A stretch of 64,000 nucleotides of DNA from Rhodobacterales bacterium (GCA_002748285.1 PDSA01000025.1:92385-156384), one strand, 5' to 3'. Shown: positions 9,494 to 19,840, numbered from the stretch's first letter. Notes: generated from the sequence alone by a model not told the origin. Numbers and translations are program-made.

Positions 9494-9565
9494 CGGCAGG
9501 CAAGCTTAAGGACGGCCCATCAGCCGGGCAAGAACCTTAGCAAACTATGTGCAAAAGCCTCTCAA

Positions 9566-10792
9566 TCAGGCAAACAACTCGTGGCACAGCTCCAGCGCCT
9601 CAATCAGCGCATCCACCTCAGCCTGCGTGTTATAAAGCCCAAAAGACGCCCGTGCCGTCGCCGGCACCTGCAAATGCTGCATCAAAGGCTGCGCACAATG
9701 ATGCCCGGCCCGCACCGCCACGCCCTTTTTATCCAGCACGGTCGAGAGATCATGCGCATGGGCCGCCCCCTCCATGGTAAAGGAAAAAATCGCGCCCTTA
9801 TTCGCCGATTGCCCCTGCACATTCAACCAGTTCAGCCCGTCAAGACGCGCGCGAGCATAATCACGCAACACCCGCTCATGCGCCGCGATCTGGCCCATAC
9901 CCAGCCCCATCAAATAATCCAGCGCCGCGCCAAAGCCGATGGTCTGCACAATGCCGGGCGTGCCGGCTTCGAACATCATCGGAGGTTTGTTATAACTGAC
10001 TTCGGTCTGGCTGACTTCGCTGATCATATCACCGCCGCCCATGAAGGGGCGCATCTCGGCCATACGCTCGCGGCGGATATAAATCGCGCCCGACCCCGAA
10101 GGGCCATACAGCTTATGCCCGGTGATCGGGTAGAAATCGCAGCCCAGAGAGGCCAAATCCACCGGCATATGCACCGCCGCCTGCGAGCCATCAATCAAAG
10201 TGGCAATCCCGCGTTCCCGCGCCGCAGCGCAGATCGGTTTCACATCCACCACCGTGCCCAGCACATTGGACATATGGGTCAGCGCAATCAGCCGGGTTTT
10301 ATCGCTGATCGCATCTGTCACCCTTTGCGGATCCAGATCCCCCAGCGCGTCGATCTCGACCCATTTCAGCACAACCCCCATGCGCTCGCGCAGGAAATGC
10401 CACGGCACGATATTGGCGTGATGCTCCATCACCGACAGGATGATCTCATCCCCGGGCTGCAAATTGTGCATCGCCCAGCCATAGGCGACCAGATTGATGC
10501 CCTCGGTGGCACCGGAATTCAGCACGATCTCATCCGGGTCGGCGACATTCAGAAACCGGGCAACGGTTCCCCGCACGGCCTCGTATTTATCGGTGGCCAG
10601 ATTAGAAAGGTAATGCAACCCCCTGTGAACATTGGCATATTCATGGGCGTAACCACGGGTAACGGCATCAATCACCACCTGCGGTTTTTGCGCCGAGGCG
10701 CCGTTATCCAGATAGACCAGCGGCTTGCCATGCACCTGCCGGGCCAGAATCGGGAAATCCTGGCGGATTTGCGCAACATCATAGCCCGTCAT
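9566..10792 (-). CDS. sufS: Cysteine desulfurase SufS
   Basis: PLP-dependent type II cysteine desulfurase supplying sulfur to the Suf scaffold. The 408-aa protein shows the NVHRGLHYLSN segment, the PLP-binding Lys in ITGHKLYGPSG, and the active-site Cys in RAGHHCAQPLM near the C-terminus. It is the last gene of the minus-strand suf operon and overlaps the Yip1-like gene by 4 bp. A second, NifS/IscS-type desulfurase starts the same operon. Confidence 0.96.
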   Translation of the reverse strand: MTGYDVAQIRQDFPILARQVHGKPLVYLDNGASAQKPQVVIDAVTRGYAHEYANVHRGLHYLSNLATDKYEAVRGTVARFLNVADPDEIVLNSGATEGINLVAYGWAMHNLQPGDEIILSVMEHHANIVPWHFLRERMGVVLKWVEIDALGDLDPQRVTDAISDKTRLIALTHMSNVLGTVVDVKPICAAARERGIATLIDGSQAAVHMPVDLASLGCDFYPITGHKLYGPSGSGAIYIRRERMAEMRPFMGGGDMISEVSQTEVSYNKPPMMFEAGTPGIVQTIGFGAALDYLMGLGMGQIAAHERVLRDYARARLDGLNWLNVQGQSANKGAIFSFTMEGAAHAHDLSTVLDKKGVAVRAGHHCAQPLMQHLQVPATARASFGLYNTQAEVDALIEALELCHELFA

Positions 10793-11283
10793 TCATCCAT
10801 CCCCCGTTTTTGCGTTTCAATCAGCCCGCTGATCCACACCCAGAACAGGGCCAGCAACAGCACCGCCCCCACCGCATTGGCCTGCACGCCGGGGCCGATA
10901 AAACCAGCCACCGCGCCATGCAGCAGCCACAGCGGAGTCACCACCAGCAAGGCCCAGAACAGCGCCAGCCTTGCGCCCATCGCGCTGCCCCGTCCGCCAA
11001 AAATCCGTGCCAGCAAATAGCTGACCCAAGCGATCAGATAAAACAACAGCGGCGCGACAAAGATCCAGGCCCAGAGCGCCGCGGCCCGGCGGCCCTCATA
11101 CGGGATGGAAGGGTCAAAATACGCTTCGCGCGACAGGCGCGGCCATTGTGCCACGAAAACCAGTACGCAGGCCACCATCAAAAAGCCGAACAATCGCCCT
11201 TCGGACACCCCCCGCGCCAGATGGCGGCGGATCACCCGGCGGGGCCGGATGTAGCTTTGCACGATGTCGCGGCTGACCGACAT
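10789..11283 (-). CDS. Yip1-like membrane protein in the suf operon
   Basis: 164-aa protein with about four hydrophobic segments (near 30-46, 68-92, 103-127 and 133-152) and a basic N-terminus (YIRPRRVIRRHLARG), resembling YIP1-domain membrane proteins. Its TGA overlaps sufS, and it starts 1 bp downstream of sufD, so it is fixed within the suf operon. No catalytic motif is visible. The function is unknown; Fe-S or iron relevance rests on context alone. Confidence 0.8.
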   Translation of the reverse strand: MSVSRDIVQSYIRPRRVIRRHLARGVSEGRLFGFLMVACVLVFVAQWPRLSREAYFDPSIPYEGRRAAALWAWIFVAPLLFYLIAWVSYLLARIFGGRGSAMGARLALFWALLVVTPLWLLHGAVAGFIGPGVQANAVGAVLLLALFWVWISGLIETQKRGMDE

Positions 11284-11284
11284 C

Positions 11285-12481
11285 TCAGGCGCGCCGGCGT
11301 TTCAGGGCGTTGTAAATATGCTCGCGGACATCCTCGGCGATGGTTTCATCCTCGATTTCCTCAATCGCCTTGTCCAGAAATGCCAGCACCAACAGATCCT
11401 GCGCATCCTGCACAGACACCCCGCGCGAGCGCAGATAGAACATCGCTTCGTCATCAATCGCGCCGGTGGTCGAGCCATGGCTGCACAGCACGTCATCGGC
11501 ATAGATTTCCAGCTCGGGCTTGCCGAAATACTGGCTGTCTTCATCCAGCAGCAGCGATTGGCTCATCTGATAGCCATCGGTTTTCTGAGCCCCAGGCTGC
11601 ACCAGAATCTTGCCCTGAAACACCCCGGTCGCCCCGTTGCGCAGCACCTTTTTGAACACCTGACGGCTCTCGCAATTTTCGGCGTCATGGGTGATAAAAA
11701 TGGTATCATCCTGCAAGAAATCCTTGCCCTCGCCCATCACCGCGCCGGCGACATGGGCGGTGGCGTCATCGCCGGTCAGCTCCAGCACCACCTCGTTGCG
11801 GGTCAGCTGGCCGTTTTCGGTCATGGTGAAGGATTTGAACGTGCTCTCCCGGCCCAGACGCCCGAAAATATGCGTGGCCGAGCGGCGCAGAATATCGCGG
11901 CCCAAAGCACGGTTGTGGTGGAAGCTGGCCTGATCGGCGACATCAACCTCCATCACTGTATTCAGTCGTGCCGCCCCGGTGCCGTTTTCCAAAAGCGTCA
12001 GCTCCGCGCCCTGCTCCAACTTGATCAGATGGTGTAAGATCGCGTCACAAGTCTCGGATTTCCTGAGATAATTCAGGCTGATCGGCTTGCTAACCTTACC
12101 GGTGACGCGGATCGCGACCCCCTGCTGCGCCTTGGCCGAATTCAAAGCCGCCAGCGGACGGGGCACCGGCGACTGGCCGCGCTCTTCCAATACCGCGTAA
12201 AGCTCAGAGGCCCAACCATCGGCCTCGGCCAGCTGGCTGATCTCGACCCCTTCAAGTTGCAGATCATCGGACAATGCCGCGTCAAACACCCCATCGACAA
12301 AGGTGATTTTCAGCTGCCCAATACCGGCGAATAGCGGATCATCATCAGGGAAAATAGCCACCGGAGCGACCTCTTCGCAGGTCAGCAGATCCGGGCGGGT
12401 GTATTTCCAATACTCGTCACGGCGCTGGGGCAGACCCATCCGGGCCAGCCGCTGCGCCGCCTGTTCACGCGCTTCCATCAT
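11285..12481 (-). CDS. sufD: Fe-S cluster assembly protein SufD
   Basis: 398-aa subunit of the SufBC2D scaffold. The C-terminal SufB/SufD beta-helix and helical core are recognisable (FQGKILVQPGAQKTDGYQ, then SHGSTTGAIDDEAMFYLRSR). The start is ATG 12481, overlapping the sufC TGA by 4 bp. It lacks the cysteines proposed for cluster assembly in SufB, as is normal for SufD. Location is cytoplasmic. Confidence 0.95.
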   Translation of the reverse strand: MMEAREQAAQRLARMGLPQRRDEYWKYTRPDLLTCEEVAPVAIFPDDDPLFAGIGQLKITFVDGVFDAALSDDLQLEGVEISQLAEADGWASELYAVLEERGQSPVPRPLAALNSAKAQQGVAIRVTGKVSKPISLNYLRKSETCDAILHHLIKLEQGAELTLLENGTGAARLNTVMEVDVADQASFHHNRALGRDILRRSATHIFGRLGRESTFKSFTMTENGQLTRNEVVLELTGDDATAHVAGAVMGEGKDFLQDDTIFITHDAENCESRQVFKKVLRNGATGVFQGKILVQPGAQKTDGYQMSQSLLLDEDSQYFGKPELEIYADDVLCSHGSTTGAIDDEAMFYLRSRGVSVQDAQDLLVLAFLDKAIEEIEDETIAEDVREHIYNALKRRRA

Positions 12482-13236
12482 CCCTCGATCTCCGCCAGCA
12501 GATCGGCATAGCCGTTATGTTCGACCTCGAGCGCCAGATCAGGGCCGCCGGTTTTGACCATCCGGCCATTGGCCATGATATGCACCACATCCGGTTTGAT
12601 ATGGTCCAACAGGCGCTGATAATGGGTGATCACCAGAAATGAACGCCCCTCGCTGCGCAACGCATTCACGCCGCTGGCGACCAGCTTCATCGCATCCACA
12701 TCCAGACCGCTGTCGGTTTCATCCAAAATGCACATTTTGGGTTCCAAAACAGCCATTTGCAGGATTTCGTTGCGCTTCTTTTCCCCGCCGGAAAAGCCAA
12801 CATTCACCGGGCGTTTCAGCATATCGGCGTCGATTTTCAGATCCTTGGCCTTGGCCCGGACCAGTTTCAGGAAATCGCTGGCCGACATTTCCTCTTCGCC
12901 GCGCAATTTACGTTGAGAATTCAGGGCGGTGCGCAGAAAGGTCATATTGCCCACCCCGGGAATTTCGACCGGATATTGAAAAGCCAGAAACATGCCCATG
13001 GCGGCGCGTTCTTCCGGCTCCAGCTCAAGCAAATCTTCGCCATTGAGCTGAGCGCTGCCCTCGGTCACCTCATAGCCATCGCGCCCCGACAGCACATAAG
13101 ACAGCGTCGATTTGCCCGAGCCATTGGGGCCCATGATCGCATGAACTTCGCCCGCGCCAATCTGTAGATCGACGCCTTTGAGGATTTGCTTATCCTCTTC
13201 TTCAAGTTTGACATGCAAGTTATTGATATTCAGCAT
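12478..13236 (-). CDS. sufC: Fe-S cluster assembly ATPase SufC
   Basis: 252-aa ABC-type ATPase that drives conformational change in SufBC2D. Walker A is GPNGSGKST (about 36-44), the signature region is VGFSGGEKKRNEI, and Walker B is MCILDETDSGLD, the SufC-specific form. GAGGTAA precedes the ATG. It is separated from sufB by 126 bp, longer than other gaps in the operon, where I see no clear terminator. Confidence 0.96.
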   Translation of the reverse strand: MLNINNLHVKLEEEDKQILKGVDLQIGAGEVHAIMGPNGSGKSTLSYVLSGRDGYEVTEGSAQLNGEDLLELEPEERAAMGMFLAFQYPVEIPGVGNMTFLRTALNSQRKLRGEEEMSASDFLKLVRAKAKDLKIDADMLKRPVNVGFSGGEKKRNEILQMAVLEPKMCILDETDSGLDVDAMKLVASGVNALRSEGRSFLVITHYQRLLDHIKPDVVHIMANGRMVKTGGPDLALEVEHNGYADLLAEIEG

Positions 13237-13362
13237 TATATTTTACCTCTGCCCTTGAACAGGCGCTGCTGGGCGGCTGTCGAAACGAACGATATGAAAG
13301 GCTGTCTGGCACGGGCGTATCACAGCGCAGCCTATGTTAAGAATATGGTTGAGCATTGCCGC

Positions 13363-14895
13363 CTAACCCACTGATCCCTCAAGAGAAATCGCAACCAATG
13401 CCTGCGCCTCCATGGCGAATTCCATCGGCAGCGCCTGCAGCACCTCTTTGGCAAAACCGTTGACGATCAGCGCCACCGCGGCTTCTTCATCCATGCCGCG
13501 TTGCTGGCAGTAGAACATTTGTTCATCATCAACCTTTGAGGTCGTGGCCTCGTGTTCCACCCGCGAGGAATTGTTCTTGACCTCGATATAAGGCACCGTA
13601 TGCGCCCCGCATTGATTGCCGATCAACAGGCTGTCGCATTGGGTATAGTTGCGCGAATGGGTGGCACGCGGATGCATCGAGACCTGCCCGCGATAGGTGT
13701 TTTGCGATTTACCGGCCGAAATTCCCTTGGAGACAATCCGCGATTTGGTGTTCTTGCCCAGATGGATCATCTTGGTGCCGGTATCGGCCTGCTGGTAATT
13801 GTTGGTGATGGCGATGGAATAGAACTCGCCCTGACTGTCATCGCCGCGCAGGATGCAGCTGGGATATTTCCAGGTCAGGGCCGAGCCGGTTTCCACCTGA
13901 GTCCACATCATCTTGGACCGCGCCCCGCGGCAATCGGCCCGTTTGGTGACGAAATTGTAAATGCCGCCCTGGCCGTTTTCATCGCCAGGATACCAGTTTT
14001 GTACGGTCGAGTATTTGACCTCGGCATCTTCTTCGATGATGATCTCGACAATCGCCGCATGCATCTGGAATTCATCGCGTTTGGGGGCGGTGCAGCCCTC
14101 GAGATAGCTGACATAGCTACCCTTATCGGCGATGATCAGAGTGCGCTCAAACTGGCCGGTATTTTCGGCATTCATGCGGAAATAGGTGGACAATTCCAGC
14201 GGGCAGCGCACGCCGGGCGGGATGTAAACGAAAGAGCCGGCGGAAAACACCGCCGTGTTCAGCGTGGCATAGAAATTATCCGAAGGCGGCACCACGCTGC
14301 CCAGATATTTTTTTACCAGCTCGGGATGGTTGCGGATTGCTTCGCCGATCGAGCAGAAAATCACCCCGACCTTGGCCAGCTCTTCCTTGAAAGTGGTGCC
14401 GACTGAAACGCTGTCAAACACCGCATCCACCGCCACACGGCTGCCGCCCTTGGCATCGGCTGGAGCCTGATCGGCGCCTTCCACACCAGCCAGAACCATT
14501 TGTTCTCTCAGCGGAATCCCCAGCTTGGCATAAGTATCCAGCAGTTTTGGGTCGACCTCATCCAGCGATTTAGGCTTGACCTGCATACTTTTGGGCCGGG
14601 CGTAATAATAGCTGTCCTGAAAATCGGGCTTTTCGTATTTCAGCATCGACCAATCGGGCTCTTCCAGCTTTTCCCAGCGGGCATAAGCATCCAGTCGCCA
14701 TTGGGTCATCCATTCGGGCTCATCATGTTTTTGCGAAATCAGCCGCACAATGTCGGCATTCAGCCCTTTGGGGGCGTATTCCATCTCAATGTCGGTTTCC
14801 CAGCCGAATTTATAATCCCCGGCCAGCCCTTTCACAGCCTGAACCGTTTCCTCTTCGACGCCCTCTTTGGCGATCATCTCTTTTGGGTCGGCCAT
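13363..14895 (-). CDS. sufB: Fe-S cluster assembly protein SufB
   Basis: 510-aa scaffold subunit on which Fe-S clusters are assembled. It contains the N-terminal SufB region, the beta-helix core ([18 protein letters not shown]) and the C-terminal [20 protein letters not shown] segment with conserved Cys and acidic residues. It is the second gene of the operon, 22 bp after the IscS-like desulfurase. Transcription is on the minus strand. Confidence 0.96.
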   Translation of the reverse strand: MADPKEMIAKEGVEEETVQAVKGLAGDYKFGWETDIEMEYAPKGLNADIVRLISQKHDEPEWMTQWRLDAYARWEKLEEPDWSMLKYEKPDFQDSYYYARPKSMQVKPKSLDEVDPKLLDTYAKLGIPLREQMVLAGVEGADQAPADAKGGSRVAVDAVFDSVSVGTTFKEELAKVGVIFCSIGEAIRNHPELVKKYLGSVVPPSDNFYATLNTAVFSAGSFVYIPPGVRCPLELSTYFRMNAENTGQFERTLIIADKGSYVSYLEGCTAPKRDEFQMHAAIVEIIIEEDAEVKYSTVQNWYPGDENGQGGIYNFVTKRADCRGARSKMMWTQVETGSALTWKYPSCILRGDDSQGEFYSIAITNNYQQADTGTKMIHLGKNTKSRIVSKGISAGKSQNTYRGQVSMHPRATHSRNYTQCDSLLIGNQCGAHTVPYIEVKNNSSRVEHEATTSKVDDEQMFYCQQRGMDEEAAVALIVNGFAKEVLQALPMEFAMEAQALVAISLEGSVG

Positions 14896-14917
14896 TTTTT
14901 ATCCTTGTTCAACAACG

Positions 14918-15961
14918 CTATTTGCGGCGTGCCTTGAATTTTTCCAACTGCGCCCGCCATGCAGCGGCAAAGCGCAAAACCTCGTCTTTTGTGGTGTCGG
15001 GCCCGATTGAAACCCGGACCGCACTGGCCGCCGCCAGATCGCCCAGCCCCATCGCCTGCAACACCCGGCTGGCCCGCACTTTGCCCGATGAACAGGCCGA
15101 GCCCGCCGAAATGGCAAAGCCGGCCAGATCCATCTGCATCACCTGCGTTTCGCCCTTCCATCCGGGATGGGAGAAACAAACCGTGTTGGGGAGTCGCGCC
15201 ACCTTATTTCCGATTAAAATAGTATCTTTTCCCGATTCTGCCAGCTCTAATTCTAGAATCTTTCTAATTTCTTTGACCTGTTCCCATACGCCATTGTTCA
15301 AATCATGCATCGCAGCCAAAGCCGCAGCCCCGAAACCGGCGATGCCGATCACGTTTTCGGTACCCGCCCGGCGGCCCATTTCCTGACCGCCGCCCTTGAT
15401 CAATGCGCCAATTTCGGTGCCGCGTTTCACCACCAGAGCCCCCACCCCTTTTGGCCCGCCCAGCTTATGGGCCGAGATCAGCGCCATACCTGCCCCACAC
15501 CAGTTGAAGGCAAACGGGATTTTGCCAAAGGCCTGGGTCGCATCCACCAGCGCCAGCCCCTGTGGCACATCCTGCAAAACGCCGGTTTCGCTGTTGGCTG
15601 CCTGAAGGGTGCTGGTGGCCGGGGTGGTCACGCTGACCTGCCCGTTATGATCCACCGGCAGATCAGGCGTCGCCCAAGCCATCACCGCATCGTGTTCGAC
15701 AGGGGCGCAATGCAGCGCTTGCGACGACATCGCCAGTGCCGCGGCCTCGGTCGCGCCTGAGGTAAAGATGATATCGGCCCCCTCTGCGCCAAAGGCTTCG
15801 GCGATTTGACGGCGGGCTTTGGAAACCACGGCCAACGCCGCGCGCCCCTCCTGATGCACGGATGAGGGGTTGCCGATCACATCCATCGCGGCAATCATCG
15901 CCTGACGCGCCTCGGGGCGCAGCGGGGCGGTGGCGTTCCAGTCCAGATAGCCGCGGCGCAT
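14918..15961 (-). CDS. Cysteine desulfurase, NifS/IscS type
   Basis: 347-aa type I cysteine desulfurase. It has the PLP lysine in ISAHKLGGPKG, the phosphate-binding TSGATEAAAL, and the mobile-loop Cys in SAGSACSSGKV. It is shorter than E. coli IscS (404 aa) by loss of part of the middle and C-terminus. The ATG at 15961 has AAAGGATC upstream. First gene of the suf operon, so two desulfurases serve one scaffold. An AT-rich patch lies inside the gene at about 15204-15290. No IscR-type regulator gene is adjacent. Confidence 0.93.
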   Translation of the reverse strand: MRRGYLDWNATAPLRPEARQAMIAAMDVIGNPSSVHQEGRAALAVVSKARRQIAEAFGAEGADIIFTSGATEAAALAMSSQALHCAPVEHDAVMAWATPDLPVDHNGQVSVTTPATSTLQAANSETGVLQDVPQGLALVDATQAFGKIPFAFNWCGAGMALISAHKLGGPKGVGALVVKRGTEIGALIKGGGQEMGRRAGTENVIGIAGFGAAALAAMHDLNNGVWEQVKEIRKILELELAESGKDTILIGNKVARLPNTVCFSHPGWKGETQVMQMDLAGFAISAGSACSSGKVRASRVLQAMGLGDLAAASAVRVSIGPDTTKDEVLRFAAAWRAQLEKFKARRK

Positions 15962-16456
15962 CTTGGTGATCCTTTTGCTGGTGGCAGGGCATTGCGGCGC
16001 AGCTTAACCGATTGATCTGGGAATGATAAGACATAGTGTGATTGCGGCAATCGCCCCCCGCAAGACGCACGAAGCCTTGTCGGCGCACCTCCAAATGCGG
16101 TGAGGAAGCCCCAGCACGATCTGAGTTACCCCGGACAGGCCGGGAACGATGTCCCGGCAGGACGAAAGAATGAATGCTCTCGTTGCCAAAGCATGGCAGG
16201 TCGACTGCCCTATCCCGTATCAGGCATTGGAAATGATCCCCCATCAACCACCATTATGAGGCACGGCCTGCCGCACCCTGGCAGAACCCCATGCCCCCAG
16301 ACGGACAATCGCTTACCTGCATCACAGCAAGCGCAATCAGAAAACCACTCCATAAAGCAGCTCTGGGGTACACAGCCTTATGCAATATGAAATAACCCTA
16401 CATAATCATTAATTATTTCCCGCATGGTTAGAAAATATGCTAAGGCTCGGTTCATT
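15962..16456. other. Divergent intergenic region, suf operon / LysR
   Basis: 495 bp with no convincing gene. It must hold the suf operon promoter (minus) and the LysR gene promoter (plus). The plus-strand end is AT-rich and carries ATAAT-N5-ATTAT at 16399-16413, a short inverted repeat of the kind LysR regulators use for autoregulation. I do not see a clear Irr, RirA or IscR operator. Confidence 0.4.
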
Positions 16457-17362
16457 ATGGATTGGGATAAACTGAGAATCTTTCATGCGGTCGCCGATGC
16501 CGGCAGCCTAACGCACGCCGGCGAGCAGCTGCGGCTGAGCCAATCCGCCGTCAGCCGCCAGATCCGTGCGCTCGAAGAAAATCTGGATGCCACCCTGTTT
16601 CACCGCCACGCCCGCGGCCTGATCCTGACCGAACAGGGCGAGCTGCTGTTTGACGCCACCACCGCCATGGAAAAACGGCTCGAAGCCGCCACCGCCCGCA
16701 TCCGCGACAGCTCGGACAAAGCCTTTGGCCAGCTCAGGGTCACCACCACCACCGGCTTTGGCTCGCTCTGGCTGGCACCGCGGCTCTCAAAGCTTTATGA
16801 AAAATATCCGGGGCTGAAAATCGACCTGATGCTGAATGAAAACGTGCTGGATTTGCCCATGCGCGAGGCCGATGTCGCCATCCGCATGAAAGAACCCAGC
16901 CAAGCCGATTTGATCCGAAAACGGCTGATGGGCGTCAATATGCGCCTCTATGCCTCGCAGAACTATCTGCGTAAAAACGCCCCCCCCGCCCATGTCGAAG
17001 ATCTGGGGGATCACCGGCTGATCTGCCAATCCACCACCTCGACCCAGGTCAGCGCCGCAGCCAGCTTTGCCCAGTTTCTGCTGACCCATCATGTGGGTTC
17101 ACTGCTGACGGTGAACAATTATTTCGGCGTGCTGCAAGGGGTACTGTCGGATCTGGGAATCGGGGTGCTGCCCGATTACGTCACCGAAGATTTCCCGAAT
17201 CTGGTCCGGGTGCTGCCCGAGCTGGAATCGAACGAAGTTCCGGTGTTTCTGGCCTACCCGGAAGAGTTGCGCCACTCAAAGCGCATTGCAGCCTTTAGGG
17301 GATTCGTCACCGACGAAATTATTGCGCGGCGGAAAAAACTACGAAATCAATCAGATGGTTAA
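16457..17362 (+). CDS. LysR family transcriptional regulator
   Basis: 301-aa LysR-type regulator. The N-terminal winged HTH (LRIFHAVADAGSLTHAGEQL, LSQSAVSRQIRALE) is followed by a linker and periplasmic-binding-like effector domain from about residue 90 to 290. The ATG at 16457 fits the family N-terminus (MDWDKLRIF); upstream codons to 16424 add non-homologous residues. No target gene is obvious: the divergent neighbour is the suf operon and the downstream gene is purL. The effector is unknown. Confidence 0.93.
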   Translation: MDWDKLRIFHAVADAGSLTHAGEQLRLSQSAVSRQIRALEENLDATLFHRHARGLILTEQGELLFDATTAMEKRLEAATARIRDSSDKAFGQLRVTTTTGFGSLWLAPRLSKLYEKYPGLKIDLMLNENVLDLPMREADVAIRMKEPSQADLIRKRLMGVNMRLYASQNYLRKNAPPAHVEDLGDHRLICQSTTSTQVSAAASFAQFLLTHHVGSLLTVNNYFGVLQGVLSDLGIGVLPDYVTEDFPNLVRVLPELESNEVPVFLAYPEELRHSKRIAAFRGFVTDEIIARRKKLRNQSDG

Positions 17363-17412
17363 GCCATGCGTTCAGCGCATAGCGGGGTTGCGCAACATTT
17401 GCGCTATTGTCC

Positions 17413-17441
17413 TTGAACGGGGGCAGCGGCGCGCCTAAATA
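17413..17441 (+). promoter_or_regulatory. Candidate promoter of the small RNA
   Basis: TTGAAC (17413-17418) and TAAATA (17436-17441) are separated by 17 bp. They lie about 65 bp upstream of a strong terminator, with no ORF between. The -10 match is only partial. Confidence 0.4.
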
Positions 17442-17447
17442 GGCTAT

Positions 17448-17535
17448 GTGAAGGCGGCAATTTGAGGAGACTCTTGCTGATTTCATACCTCCCTGTTGGA
17501 CTTTGGCCGAGCCTTTTGCGCTCGGCCTTTTTTTT
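17448..17535 (+). ncRNA. Probable small regulatory RNA with intrinsic terminator
   Basis: A roughly 85-nt unit with no ORF between the LysR gene and purL. It contains TTTGAGGAGA (17461) and, about 25 nt later, ATACCTCCC (17485-17493), which can pair through GAGG/CCTC to form a 5' hairpin and resembles anti-Shine-Dalgarno sRNA motifs. The 3' end is a textbook terminator: GGCCGAGC-N7-GCTCGGCC followed by eight Ts. Arrangement and motifs recall the alphaproteobacterial alpha-r8/suhB-mmgR sRNA family; that family call is from memory and should be tested. Confidence 0.6.
17505..17535 (+). terminator. Rho-independent terminator of the small RNA
   Basis: Perfect 8-bp stem (17505-17512 with 17520-17527), 7-nt loop CTTTTGC, then T8 at 17528-17535. 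It lies 85 bp before the purL start, so purL is likely transcribed from a separate promoter or by read-through. Confidence 0.9.
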
Positions 17536-17619
17536 GCTTGACGGGCATTGGCTCTTTTCCTGTGGGCTGTCTTGGCGTATGAGATCAGGCACCATTTGCC
17601 ATCGGGGATACGGGATAAA

Positions 17620-19779
17620 ATGCAGGAACCAGCCATCACCAAGGAACTGATTGCCAATCACGGAATCAGCGAAGATGAATATCAGCGCTTGCTGGACATC
17701 ATCGGCCGCCAGCCCAGCTATACCGAGCTGGGGATTTTCTCGGCCATGTGGAACGAGCATTGTTCGTATAAATCCTCGAAAAAATGGCTGCGCACCCTGC
17801 CCACCGAAGGGGCACAGGTGATCTGCGGCCCCGGCGAAAATGCCGGCATCGTCGATATTGGCGATGGGCAATGCGTGGTGTTCAAGATGGAAAGCCACAA
17901 CCACCCCTCATATATCGAGCCCTATCAGGGCGCGGCCACCGGGGTGGGCGGGATTTTGCGCGATGTGTTCACCATGGGCGCGCGCCCGATTGCGGCGATG
18001 AATTCGCTTTCCTTTGGCGAACCCAGCCATCCGAAAACCCGCCAGCTGGTGCATGGGGTGGTTGAGGGCATTGGCGGCTATGGCAACTGTTTTGGCGTGC
18101 CCACCGTGGGCGGCGAGGTGCGCTTTGATCCGGCCTATAATGGCAACTGTCTGGTGAATGCTTTTGCCGCCGGTCTGGCCGAGAGTGACAAGATCTTTTA
18201 CTCGGCTGCTTCGGGCGTTGGGATGCCGGTGGTCTATCTGGGGGCCAAAACCGGGCGTGACGGGGTTGGCGGGGCCACCATGGCTTCGGCCGAATTTGAC
18301 GACACGATCGAAGAAAAACGCCCCACCGTGCAGGTCGGCGACCCCTTTACCGAAAAGCGCCTGATGGAGGCCACGCTGGAGCTGATGGCGACCGGGGCGG
18401 TGATCTCGATTCAGGACATGGGCGCGGCTGGGCTGACCTGTTCGGCGGTTGAGATGGGCGATAAGGGCAATCTGGGGGTCAAGCTGTATCTGGATGATGT
18501 GCCCTGCCGCGAAGAAAACATGTCCGCCTATGAGATGATGCTCTCGGAAAGCCAAGAGCGGATGCTGATGGTGCTGAAGCCCGAATTGGAGGCCGAGGCC
18601 AAGGCGGTGTTCGAAAAATGGGATCTGGATTTTGCCATTGTCGGCGAAACCATCGCCGAGGATCGCTTTGTCATCATGCATGGCGGCGAATGCAAGGCCG
18701 ATCTGCCGCTCAAGGCGCTGTCGGGCAACGCGCCGGAATATGACCGCCCTTGGGTCGAAACCCCTGCCCCAGCGCCTTTGACCGATGCGGTGCAGATCAA
18801 CGCGATTGAGGGCTTGCGGGCGCTGATCTCATCGCCCAACTACGCCGCCAAGCAATGGGTATACGAACAATATGACACCATGGTGATGGCCGATACGGTG
18901 ATCACTCCGGGCGCAGGGGCGGGCGTGGTACGGGTGCATGGCACCGATAAGGCGGTGGCGTTTACCTCGGATGTGACCCCGCGCTATGTCAAGGCCGACC
19001 CGGAAATGGGCGGCAAACAGGCGGTGGCCGAAACCTATCGGAACCTCTCGGCCGTGGGGGCCAAACCGCTGGCCACCACCGATAACATGAATTTCGGCAA
19101 CCCCGAAAAGCCTGAAATCATGGGCCAGTTTGTTGGCGCGATCAAAGGCATCTCGGCGGCGGTCAGCGCCTTGGATATGCCGATCGTTTCCGGCAATGTC
19201 AGCCTTTATAACGAAACCGACGGCAGTGGCATTCTACCTACCCCGACCATTTGCGCGGTGGGGCTGATCGAACATAGCGATCAGATCATTTCGGGCCACG
19301 CCCGCGATGGCCATCTCGCGCTGCTGGTCGGTACCACGGGGCAACATCTGGGGCAATCGGCGCTGCTGGCCGAAGCCTTTGGCCGTCATGAAGGTCAGGT
19401 GCCCGAGGTCGATCTGGAGGCTGAAAAACGCCACGGAGAATTCATCCGCGCCAATCACGAGCTGATCCGCGCCGTCACAGATCTGTCGGATGGCGGTCTG
19501 GCGCTGGCGGCCTTTGAAATGGCCGAAGCCGGCGGGGTTGGGGTGACGCTGGACAGCGACGATACCGCCACCCTGTTTGGCGAAGATCAGGCGCGCTATC
19601 TGGTGGCCTGCAACTTTGATCAGGCCGAAGCGCTGATGCTGGCCGCCAATGCCGCCGGGGTGCCGATTGCCAATGTCGGCAGCTTTGGCGGCGATCAGGT
19701 GCGGTTTGGCAAATCCTCGGCCGATCTGGCCCAGCTTTCCGAACTGTATCGCGCTTCGTTCATCCAAACCATCGGCTAG
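17620..19779 (+). CDS. purL: Phosphoribosylformylglycinamidine synthase, PurL subunit
   Basis: ATP-dependent amidotransferase core of purine synthesis (FGAR to FGAM). It is 719 aa, the small PurL form that works with separate PurS and PurQ, neither of which is in this window. Conserved features include [20 protein letters not shown] at the N-terminus and the two AIRS-type halves ([33 protein letters not shown]). The ATG at 17620 matches the family start ([11 protein letters not shown]). Confidence 0.96.
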   Translation: MQEPAITKELIANHGISEDEYQRLLDIIGRQPSYTELGIFSAMWNEHCSYKSSKKWLRTLPTEGAQVICGPGENAGIVDIGDGQCVVFKMESHNHPSYIEPYQGAATGVGGILRDVFTMGARPIAAMNSLSFGEPSHPKTRQLVHGVVEGIGGYGNCFGVPTVGGEVRFDPAYNGNCLVNAFAAGLAESDKIFYSAASGVGMPVVYLGAKTGRDGVGGATMASAEFDDTIEEKRPTVQVGDPFTEKRLMEATLELMATGAVISIQDMGAAGLTCSAVEMGDKGNLGVKLYLDDVPCREENMSAYEMMLSESQERMLMVLKPELEAEAKAVFEKWDLDFAIVGETIAEDRFVIMHGGECKADLPLKALSGNAPEYDRPWVETPAPAPLTDAVQINAIEGLRALISSPNYAAKQWVYEQYDTMVMADTVITPGAGAGVVRVHGTDKAVAFTSDVTPRYVKADPEMGGKQAVAETYRNLSAVGAKPLATTDNMNFGNPEKPEIMGQFVGAIKGISAAVSALDMPIVSGNVSLYNETDGSGILPTPTICAVGLIEHSDQIISGHARDGHLALLVGTTGQHLGQSALLAEAFGRHEGQVPEVDLEAEKRHGEFIRANHELIRAVTDLSDGGLALAAFEMAEAGGVGVTLDSDDTATLFGEDQARYLVACNFDQAEALMLAANAAGVPIANVGSFGGDQVRFGKSSADLAQLSELYRASFIQTIG

Positions 19780-19840
19780 CTTGCACAGCCCGCCGTCACC
19801 GCCTAAGGTGACAGCCAGCAACAAGAAAAGGACAGCTCAT

